Under the pieces are notes generated by a model. It was not told where the DNA came from, made no database searches, and saw nothing but the letters and a program-made list of their open reading frames with translations. A DNA stretch of 64,000 bases from Apodemus sylvaticus (lineage: Eukaryota > Chordata > Mammalia > Rodentia > Muridae), in NCBI RefSeq assembly GCF_947179515.1, contig NC_067477.1:145738465-145802464 (forward strand). The letters are read 5' to 3'. Made by a program: the position numbers and the translations under genes. Positions 10,473 through 18,544 of this stretch are shown in pieces (the first letter of the stretch is position 1; each line of letters opens with the position of its first letter).

Positions 10473-11744
10473 CTATCTTGCTTTTTCCGGGGTGAAGTTT
10501 CCCTCCTCGTATTGGTGTTGTCTTCCTATTATCCTTTTTAGGGCCGGGTTTGTGGATAGATATTGGGTAAACTTGGTTTTGTCATGAAATATCTTAGTTT
10601 CTCCATCTATGGTGATTGAGAGTTTTGCTGGATATAGTAGTTTTGGTTGGCATTTGTGTTCTCTTAGAGTCTGCATGAGATCTGCCCAGGACCTTCTAGC
10701 CTTCATAGTCTCCGGTGAAAAGTCTGCTGTGATTCTGATAGGTCTTCCTTTATATGTTACTTGGCCTTTTTCTCTTACTGCCTTTAGTATTCTTTCTTTG
10801 TTTAGAACATTTGGTGTTTTGATTATCATGTGACGGGAAGTATTTCTGTTCTGGTCCAGTCTGTTTGGAGTTCTGTAGGCTTCTTGTATATTCATGGGCA
10901 TCTCTCTCTTTAGGTTAGGGAAGTTTTCTTCCATAATTTTATTGAAGATATTTGCTGGCCCTTTAAGTTGTAAATCTTCACTCTCATCTATGCCTATAAT
11001 CCTTAGGTTTGGTCTTCTCATTGTGTCCTGGATTTCCTGGATATTTTGGGTTACAAGCTTTTTGCATTTTGCATTTTCTTTAAATGTTGAGTCCATGGTT
11101 TCTATGGAATCTTCAGCATCTGAGATTCTTTCTTCTATCTCTTGTATTCTGTTGTTGATATTTGCATCTCTGTCCCCTGATTTCTTCCCAAGGCTTTCTA
11201 TCTCAAAAGTTGTCTCCCTTTGAGTTTTCTTAGTTGTTTCTACTTCTGATTTTAGATCCTGGATGGTTTTGCTTAGCTCCTTCACTTGCATGTTTGTGTT
11301 TTCCTGTAATTCTTTAAGAGATTTTTGTGTTTCCTCTTTCATGAGCTCAGCCTGTTGATCAAAGTTCTCCTGTATTTCTTTAAGAGATTTTTGTGTTTCG
11401 TCTTTCATGACCTCAGCCTGTTGACCAAAGTTCTCCTGTATTTCTTTAAGTGTTTTTTGCATTTCCTCCTTGTTGGCTTTTGTATTCTCCTGGATTTCTT
11501 TCAATGATTTTTGTGTTTCCCTTGCAAGGGCTTCTAACTTTTGATCCATTTTCTCCTGAATTTCTTTAAGTATGTCCTTCATGTGTTCCTGTACCAGCAT
11601 CATGACCAGTGATTTTAAATCCAAATCTTGTTTTACTGGTGTGATGGGGTATCCAGGACATGTTGGTAGAGGAGAATTGGGTTCAGATGTTGCCATATTG
11701 CCTTGATTTCTGTTAGTGACGTTCCTGCGTTTGCCTTTTGCCAT
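10473..11744 (-). CDS. L1 ORF1 protein, RNA-binding chaperone, 423 aa, intact
   Basis: ORF1p forms trimers that coat L1 RNA and act as a nucleic-acid chaperone in the cytoplasmic ribonucleoprotein. The frame is unbroken for 423 codons from MAKGKRRNVTNRNQ. Residues 1-40 are basic and proline-rich. Residues ~45-215 are a long coiled coil with near-repeats of TQKSLKEIQEN (starting at 77, 95, 117, 139). The RRM region contains RPNLRIIGIDE (~245). The C-terminal domain contains RHMIIKTPNVLNKERILKAV and VTYKGRPIRITADFS (~310-345), with conserved arginines. Usual mouse ORF1p is about 355-370 aa; the excess lies in the coiled coil. It precedes ORF2 by 59 bp. As part of an L1 it is not a host gene, but it could still be translated. 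Confidence 0.95.
   Translation of the reverse strand: MAKGKRRNVTNRNQGNMATSEPNSPLPTCPGYPITPVKQDLDLKSLVMMLVQEHMKDILKEIQEKMDQKLEALARETQKSLKEIQENTKANKEEMQKTLKEIQENFGQQAEVMKDETQKSLKEIQENFDQQAELMKEETQKSLKELQENTNMQVKELSKTIQDLKSEVETTKKTQRETTFEIESLGKKSGDRDANINNRIQEIEERISDAEDSIETMDSTFKENAKCKKLVTQNIQEIQDTMRRPNLRIIGIDESEDLQLKGPANIFNKIMEENFPNLKREMPMNIQEAYRTPNRLDQNRNTSRHMIIKTPNVLNKERILKAVREKGQVTYKGRPIRITADFSPETMKARRSWADLMQTLREHKCQPKLLYPAKLSITIDGETKIFHDKTKFTQYLSTNPALKRIIGRQHQYEEGNFTPEKAR
11265..11462 (-). repeat. 66-bp tandem repeats inside ORF1 coiled coil
   Basis: Three consecutive 66-bp (22-residue) copies encode QKTLKEIQENFGQQAEVMK, QKSLKEIQENFDQQAELMK and QKSLKELQENTNMQVKEL (the last diverging), covering residues ~95-160. 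On the plus strand the recurring phrase is CTCCTGTATTTCTTTAAG. In-frame 66-bp length variation in this region is known for mouse L1. Twenty-two residues are about three heptads, so extra copies lengthen the trimeric stalk without breaking the coil. Confidence 0.85.
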
Positions 11745-12222
11745 CTAGTTCTCACTGGTGTTAGTTTGTCTTGTCAGTGCTGGACTCACCAGTGCAAGCT
11801 GCCCCTTCCCCGTTGGCCTCTGGTGCACAGCTTACCTCCTGCACTGCTTGTAGACAGGGTGCTGCTGCCCAGGCTGTTCAGATCCCAAAGCAGGCACCCG
11901 AAGGCTCCTGCTGGGGCCCGCTGGATTCACTGGAGCACACTGACTTCTCCCAGCTGGCCGCCCGGAAACCCAGCTAGCCACTTGCAGGACGTGGAGATGT
12001 GGTGCTGCCGCCCAGGCTGATCTGGGCAGCAGAACTCCCAACTGGGTTGGTGCACACAAGGCTATCCTAGCTGCTCAGGCCCTGAGTCTAGGCAAAAGCC
12101 TGGCAGGCCAATGTCGGTGCAAAGTTCCCCTCAGCTGTGGGTGTTAATTGGGTGTGTCAGGTGGCTAGGATGGTGGCGTGTGCGAGTTCCCTGAGAGTGC
12201 TGGGAGAGTCTGCTGGGCTAAC
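11745..12222 (-). promoter_or_regulatory. L1 5'UTR, non-monomeric part
   Basis: GC-rich sequence between the ORF1 start and the tandem promoter monomers, as in other murid L1s. It includes repeated CAGCTGGCC/CTGGCCGCC and CCCAGGCTG phrases. Open frames of 60-105 codons here on both strands result from the high GC and are not called. Confidence 0.75.
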
Positions 12223-12420
12223 AACCTCCTGGCTGGGTCAGCACACAGATGGCCCAACGAGCAGCCCAGGGCCTGGGGGTTAGTCCAGGGCCTGACCGTC
12301 TGAGACCCCTGCTATGTCCGCCTCGGGCTATGCCTGTTAGCTGGTTTGGTTTTGCCTGCTAGGTCTCTCTGGCTTCCCGTAGGCAAAATGGTGGTGGTGC
12401 GCAAACTGGCCCGGATAAAC
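12223..12420 (-). repeat. L1 5'UTR promoter monomer 1 (198 bp)
   Basis: Begins (plus-strand sense) AACCTCCTGGCTGGGTCAGC and contains GAGCAGCCCAGGGCCTGGGG, TCTGAGACCCCTGCTATGTC and GCCTGTTAGCTGGTTTGG. Almost identical to the next 200 bp. Murid L1 promoters consist of ~200-bp tandem monomers that drive transcription; the promoter role is inferred from that. Confidence 0.82.
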
Positions 12421-12620
12421 AACCTCCTGGCCGGGTCGGCACACAGATGGCCCACCGAGCAGCCCAGGGCCTGGGGGCAGTCCAGGGACTGACCGTCTGA
12501 GACCCCTGCTATGTCCGCCTCGGGCTATGCCTGTTAGCCGGTTTGGTTTTGCCTGCTAGGTCTCCCTGGCTTCCCCCAGGCAAAATGGTGGTGGTGCGCG
12601 CGCCGGCCCTGGAGGAAAAA
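12421..12620 (-). repeat. L1 5'UTR promoter monomer 2 (200 bp)
   Basis: Second copy of the monomer, differing from the first by scattered substitutions (GGCCGGGTCGGC for GGCTGGGTCAGC) and a small indel after CCTGGGGG. Contains the repeated phrase AAAATGGTGGTGGTGCGC at its end. Confidence 0.82.
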
Positions 12621-13003
12621 AACCTCCTGGCCGGGTTTGCACCCCGGTGGACCCCCGATCAGCTCAGGGCCTGGGTGCAGGCCAACGCCCGTCGGGCTTA
12701 GACCCCCGCGATGTTGTTCTCGGGTTATATTTGCGTACCTCAGTCTGATTTCTCTGGCGACCGAGAACCAATATGGAGCCCTCGTAACTGACTGGCGGGA
12801 GGCAGAGTTCTGATGTGGCTTCCGTGTGGTGAAAGGCACCGTAAATCCGCCGCTGCTTGCAGCCTGGCTGGCCAGCGATGGCCAGTGGTCGTGGGCACCG
12901 CGTCTGCCTGGACCCTTTCCGCTTGGTTCTACTGCTGATGGCCCTTCCTCTGGACCAGCCGCTGCTGCTGCTACTGCTGCTGCTGCCGCCGCTACCAGGC
13001 CCA
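12621..13003 (-). promoter_or_regulatory. Third, diverged 5'UTR monomer and L1 5' end
   Basis: A third copy starts AACCTCCTGGCCGGGTTTGC but diverges (CCCCGGTGGACCCCCGATC) and fades by about 12810. From there to 13003 the sequence is unique, GC-rich and ends with CTG/CCG trinucleotide runs (12961-12993, GCTGCTGCTGCTACTGCTGC). This is the 5' end of the element, next to the target-site duplication. A 174-codon minus-strand frame across it is alanine-rich noise from the trinucleotide repeat. Confidence 0.72.
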
Positions 13004-13016
13004 AGAATTTTCTTTC
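13004..13016. repeat. Right target-site duplication of the L1
   Basis: AGAATTTTCTTTC, identical to 6148-6160, directly after the GC-rich L1 5' end (CAGGCCCA). The satellite continues from here as a normal a monomer (ATCAAAATTTGTCAG). Confidence 0.92.
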
Positions 13017-13736
13017 ATCAAAATTTGTCAGAAACCACGTTTTAAGGAAATCTCGCATCGTGTGAAATTATCTTGTTTTTCATAAACAACACGTTGTAAA
13101 TCGAAAAGCTTTGGTGTTGCGTGTATGTCTAAGCGTGTAGCCTCAAAAGAGAACGCACAGGAGAGTTTTCTCTCGAAAGAAAATGTAGGAATACCACGTT
13201 ATAAGGAAATACAGTGTTGCAGAGTAAAGACAAATACGTACATATTGGAAACACTTTAAGAGAAGAAATAACGCATCGTACAAAATTAGCTTGTATCTCC
13301 TAAACAAAACTTTGTAACTCGAAAAGATTTGGTGTGGCTCATACCTCTACAAGTGTAGCCTCAAAAGAGAACCCACAGGAGGAAATTCTTTCGTTAAAAT
13401 TTTTCAGAAAACCACGATTTATGGAAATCTCGCATCATGCGAAATTATCTTGTTTTTTCCTAAACAACACGTTGTAACTCGAAAAGCTTTGGTGTTGCGT
13501 GTTTGTCTAAGTGTGTAGCCTAGAAAGAGAACGCACAGGAGAGTTTTCCCTCGAAAGAATATGTAAGAATACCACGTTATAAGGAAATACAGTGTTGCAG
13601 AGTAAAGACAAATTCGTACGTATTGGAAACACTTTATGAGAAGAATTAACGCATCTTACAAAATTAGCTTGTGTCTCCTAAACAAAACGTTGTAACTCGA
13701 AAGGATTTGGTGTGGCGTGTACATCTAAACATGTAG

Positions 13737-13895
13737 CCTCAAAAGAGAACCCACAGGAGAATTTTCTTTCGTCAAAATTTTTCAGAAAACCACGTTTTAA
13801 GGAAATCCCGCATCGTGCGAAATTATCTTGTTTTTCCTACACAACACGTTGTAACTCGAAAAGCTTTGGTGTTGCGTGTATGTCTAAGCGTGTAG
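13737..13895 (+). repeat. Reference a monomer (159 bp)
   Basis: A well-preserved a monomer, from CCTCAAAAGAGAACCC to GTCTAAGCGTGTAG. It holds the intact CENP-B box (13807-13821) and a HindIII site (AAGCTT, near 13862). Its 159 bp are divisible by three, which is why frames run through it. Over its first 70 and last ~89 bp it aligns with monomer b. Confidence 0.9.
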
Positions 13896-14112
13896 CCTCA
13901 AAAGAGAAGGCACAGGAGAGTATTCTCTTGAAAGAATATGTAAAAATACCACGTTATAAGGAAATACAGTGTTGCAGAGTAAAGACAGATACTTACTTAT
14001 TGGAAACACTTTACGAGAAGGAATAATACATCGTAAAAAATTAGCTTGTATTTCCTAAACAACACGTTGTAACTCGAAGGATTTGGTGTGGCGTGTAAGT
14101 TGAAACGTGTAG
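13896..14112 (+). repeat. Reference b monomer (~217 bp)
   Basis: Shares its first 70 bp layout with monomer a (CCTCAAAAGAGAA...ACCACGTTATAAGGAAAT) and its end with a (CTCCTAAACAAC-type, then GTTGTAACTCG and a GGCGTGTA tail). Between them lies an extra ~59 bp from CAGTGTTGCAG to GAAGAAATA that a lacks. At the place of the CENP-B box it reads ACGCATCGTACAAAATT in the typical copy, which breaks both the CGGG and the TTCG half. No HindIII site (GATTTGG instead of GCTTTGG). Confidence 0.88.
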
Positions 14113-17100
14113 CCTCAAAAGAGAACCCACAGGAGAATTTTCTTTCGTCAAAATTTGTCAGAAAACCACGTTTTAAGGAAATCCCGCATTGTGCGAAATT
14201 ATCTTGTTTTTCCTAAACAACACGTTGCAATTCGAAAAGCTTTGGTGTTGCGTGTATGTCTAAACGTGTGGCCTCAAAGGAGAACGCACAGGACAGTTTT
14301 CTATTGAAAGAATATGTAAGAATACCACGTTATAAGGAAATACAATGTTGCAGAGTAAAGACAAATATGTATGTATTGGAAACACTTTATGAGAAGAATT
14401 AACGCATTGTAAAAAATTAACTTGTATCTCCTAAACAATACGTTGTAACTCGAACAGATTTGGTGTGGCGTGTACGTCTAAACATGTAGCCTCAAAAGAG
14501 AACCCACAGGAGAAGTTTCTTTCGTCAAAATTTTTCAGAAAACCACGTGTTAAGGAAATCCCCCATCGTGCGAAATCATCTTCTTTTTCCTAAACAACAT
14601 GTTGTAACTTGAAAAGCTTTGGTGTTGCGTGTATGTGTAAGCATGGAGCCTCAGAAGAGAAGGCACAGGAGAGTTTTCTCTCGAAAGAATATGTAAGAAT
14701 ACCACGTTATAAGGAAATACAATTTTGCAGAGTAAAGACAAATAAGTACATATTGGAAACACTTTATGAGAAGGAAGAATGGATCGTAAAAAATTAGCTT
14801 GTATCTCCTAAACAACACGTTGTAACTCGAAAAGATTTGGTGTGACGTGTATGTCTAAACGTTTAGCCTCAAAAGAGAACCCACAGGAGAATTTTCTTTC
14901 ATCAAAATTTGTCAGAAACCACGTTTAAAGGAAATCTCGCATCGTGCGAAATTATCTTGTTTTTCCTAAACAACACGTTGTAAATCGAAAAGCTTTGGTG
15001 TTGCGTGTATGTCTAAGCTTGTAGCCTCAAAAGAGAACGCACAGGAGAGTTTTCTCTTGAAAGAATATGTAGGAATACCACGTTATAAGGAAATACAGTG
15101 TTGCAGAGTAAAGACAACTACGTACGTATTGGAAACACTTTAAGAGAAGAAATAACGCATCGTACAAAATTAGCTTGTATCTCCTAAAGAACACTTTGTA
15201 ACTCGAAAAGATTTGGTGTGGCTCGTACCTCTAGAAGTGTAGTCTCAAAAGAGAACCCACAGGAGAACTTTCTTTCATCAAAATATTTCAGAAAACCACG
15301 TTTTATGGAAATCTCGCTTCGTGCGAAATTATCTTGTTTTTCCTAAACAACACGTTGTAACTTGAAAAGCTTTGGCGTTGCGTGTATGTCTACACGTGTA
15401 ACCTCAAAAGAGAACGCACAGGAGCGTTTTCCCTCGAAAGAATATGTAAGAATACCACGTTATATGGAAATACAATGTTGCAGAGTAAAGGCAAATTAGT
15501 ACATATTGGAAACACTTAGGAGAAGAAATAACGCATCTTACAAAATTTGCTTGTATCTCCTAAACAACACGTTGTAACTCGAAAAGATTTGGTGTGGCTC
15601 ATACGTCTACACGTGAACCCTCAAAAGAGAAACCACAGGATAACTTTCTTTCGTCAAAATTTGTCAGAAAACCACGTTTTAAGGAAATCCCGCATCGTGC
15701 AAAATTATCTTGTTTTTCATAAACAACATGTTGTAACTCAAAAAACTTTGGTGTTTCGTGTATGTCTCAGCCTGTAGCCTCTAAAGAGAACGCACAGGAG
15801 AGTTTTCTCTCGAAATAACATGTAAGAATACAACGTTATAAGGAAATACAGTGTTGCAGAGTAAAGACAAATACGTAATTATTGGAAACACTTTACGAGA
15901 AGAAATAACGCATCGTAGAAAATTAGCTTGTTTCTCCTAAGCAACACGTGGTAACTCGAAAGGATTTGGTGTGGCATGTATGTCTAAACGTGGAGCCTCA
16001 AAAGAGAACCCACAGGAGAATTTTCATTCGTCAAAATTTGTCATAAAACCACGTTTTAAAGAAATCCCGCATCGTGCGAAATAATCTTGTTTTTCATAAA
16101 CAACACGTTGTAACTCTAAAAGCATTGATGTTGCCTGTATGTCTAAGTGTGCAGCCTCAAAAGGGAATGCACAGGATACTTTTCTCTCGAAAGAATATGT
16201 AAGAATACCACGTTATAAGGAAATACAGTGTTGCAGAGTAAAGACAAATACGTATGTATTGGAAACACTTTATGAGAAGAATTAACGCATCGTACAAAAT
16301 TAGCTTGTATCTCCAAAACAACACGTTGTAACTCGAAAAGATTTGGTGTGGCGTGTACATCTAAACATGTAGCCTCAAAAGAGAACCCACAGGAGAATTT
16401 TCTTTCGTCAAAATTTTTCAGAAAACCACGTTTTAAGGATATCCCGCATCGTGCGAAATCATCTTCTTTTTCCTAAACAACATGTTGTAACTCGAAAAGC
16501 GTTGGTGTTGCGTGTATGTGTAAGCGTGGAGACTCAAAAGAGAAGGCACAGGAGAGTGTTCTCTTGAAAGAATATGTAAGAATACCACGTTAAAAGGAAA
16601 TACAATTTTGCAGAGTAAAGACAAATAAGTACATATTGGAAACACTTTACGAGAAGAAATAATGCATCGTAAAAAATGAGCTTGTATCTCCTAAACAACA
16701 CGTTGTAACTCGAAAAGATTTGGTGTGTCATGTACGTCTAAAAGTGTAGCCTCAAACGAGAACCCACAGGAGAATTTTCTTTCATCAAAATTTGTCTGAA
16801 ACCACTTTTTAAGGAAATAGCGCATCGTGCGAAATTATCTTGTTTTTCCTAAACAACACGTTGTAACTCGAAAAGCTTTGGTGTTGCGTGTATGTCTAAG
16901 CATGTAGCCTCAAAAGAGAATGCACAGGAGAGTTTTCTCTCGAAAGAATATGTAAGAATACCACGTTATAAGGAAATACAGTGTTGCAGAATAAAGACAA
17001 CTACGTACGTATTGGAAACACTTTAAGAGAAGAAATAACGCATTGTACAAAATTAGCTTGTGTCTCCTAAACAACACATTGTAACTCGAAAAGATTTGGT

Positions 17101-18544
17101 GTGGCTCATACCTCTACACGTGTAGCCTCAAAAGAGAACCCAGAGGAGAACTTTCTTTCGTCAAAATTTGTCTGAAAACCACGTTTTATGGAAATCTCGC
17201 ATTGTGCGAAATTATCTTCTTTTTCCTAAACAACACGTTGTAACTCGAAAAGCTTTGGCGTGCGTGTTCGTCTAAGCGTGTAGCCTCAAAAGAGCATGCA
17301 CAGGAGAGTTTTCCCTCGAAAGAATATGTAAGAATACCACGTTATAAGAAAATACAGTGTTGCAGAGTAAAGATAAATAACGACATATTGGAAACAATTT
17401 AGGGAAGAAATAACGCATCGTACAAAATTTGCTTGTATCTCCTAAACAACACGTTATAACTCGAAAATATTTGGTGTGGCTCGTACTTCTACACTTGTAG
17501 CCTCAAAAGAGAACCAACAGGAGAACTTTTTTTCGTCAAAATTTGTCAAAGAACCACGTTTTAAGGAAATCCCGCATCGTGCAAAATTATCTTGTTTTTC
17601 CTAAACAACACGTTGTAACTCGAAAAGCTTTGGTGTTGCGTGTATGTCTGAGCATGTTGCCTCTAAAGACAATGCACAGGAGAGTTTTCTCTCAAAAGAA
17701 CATGTAATAATACAACGTTAAAAGGAAATACAGTGTTGCAGAGTAAAGACAAATACGTACGTATTGGAAACACTTTACGAGAAGAAATAACGCATCATAC
17801 AAAATTAGCTTGTATCTCCTAAACAGCACGTGGTAACTCTAAAGGATTTGGTGTGGCGTGTACGTCTAAATGTGTAGCCCCAAAAGTGAACCGACAGGAG
17901 AATTTTCTTTCGTCAAAATTTGTCAGAAAACCACGTTTTAAGGAAATCCTGCATCGTGCGAAATTATCTTGTTTTTCCTAAACAACATGTTGTAACTCGA
18001 AAAGCTTTGGTGTTGCCTGTATGTCTAAGTGTGTAGCCTCAAAAGAGAACGCACAGGATAGTTTTATCTCGAAATAATATGTAAGAATACCACGTTATAA
18101 GGAAGTACAGTGTTGCAGAGCAGACAAATATGTACATATTGGAAACACTTTACGAGAAGAAGTAACGCATCGTAGAAAATTAGCTTGTATCTCCTAAACA
18201 AAACGTGGTAACTCGAAAAGATTTGGTGCGGCGTGTACGTCTAAACGTGTAGCCTCAAAAGAGAACCCACAGGAGAATTTTCTTTCGTCAAAATTTTTCA
18301 GAAAACCACGTTTTAAGGAAATCCCGCATCGTGCCAAATCATCTTCTTTTTCCTGAACAACATGTTGTAACTCGAAAAGCTTTGGAGTTGGGTGTATGTC
18401 TCAGATGGAAACACTTTACGAGAAGAAATAACGCATTGTAAAAAATTAGCTTGTATCTCCTAAACAACACATGGTAACTCGAAAGGACTTGGTGTGGCGT
18501 GTACGTCTAAACGTGTAGCCTGAAAAGAGAACCCACGGGAGAAT

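Larger units (their letters stand above)
6161..13003 (-). mobile_element. LINE-1 retrotransposon, near full length, minus strand
   Basis: A 6843-bp murid L1 in reverse orientation, bounded by a perfect 13-bp target-site duplication. In its own 5' to 3' order it has a GC-rich 5'UTR with ~200-bp tandem monomers (13003-11745), an intact ORF1 (11744-10473), ORF2 with one frameshift (10413-6587), a 3'UTR with a purine-rich tract (6586 to about 6331), an internal A-rich stretch, a second L1-like 3' end, and the terminal A-tail at 6176-6161. Open frames over almost the whole element indicate a young insertion. The frameshift means this copy should not make full-length ORF2 protein. The subfamily cannot be named by eye. 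Confidence 0.97.
13017..18544 (+). repeat. Forward satellite array with 5-unit (~1.88 kb) higher-order repeat
   Basis: About 15 dimer units. Private variants recur every five units: GGCTCATACCTCTAC at about 13337, 15218 (as GGCTCGTACCTCTAG) and 17103; AAATCATCTTCTTTTTCC with GTATGTGTAAG at about 5836, 14574 and 16456; GTTGTAAATCGAAAAGC at 13094 and 14979. Allowing for the L1, the block around 5640-6147 plus 13017-13700 matches about 14380-15550 at an offset of 1883 bp and then about 16267-17400. A truncated unit at 18406 (GTCTCAG joined to ATGGAAACAC) has lost about 95 bp. Intact CENP-B cores start at 13807, 14183, 16066 and 16443. Confidence 0.92.

Noticed and set aside
12534..13058. 174-codon alanine-rich minus-strand frame across the L1 5' end and satellite
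   Set aside because: Runs across the L1/satellite junction and consists largely of the CTG/CCG trinucleotide run; not a gene.
13712..14026. Open frames of 60-128 codons throughout the satellite (also 43808-44122, 49080-49394, 62945-63331)
   Set aside because: They recur with every unit, on both strands, because monomer a is 53 codons long and happens to lack stops in one frame. They have no start context, no family resemblance, and change freely with indels.
13737..14112. Ancestral ~54-bp subrepeat (7 x 54 is about 377)
   Set aside because: Words such as CACGTT recur within the unit, but spacing varies (about 35-63 bp) and the parts between do not align, so I cannot support it by eye.
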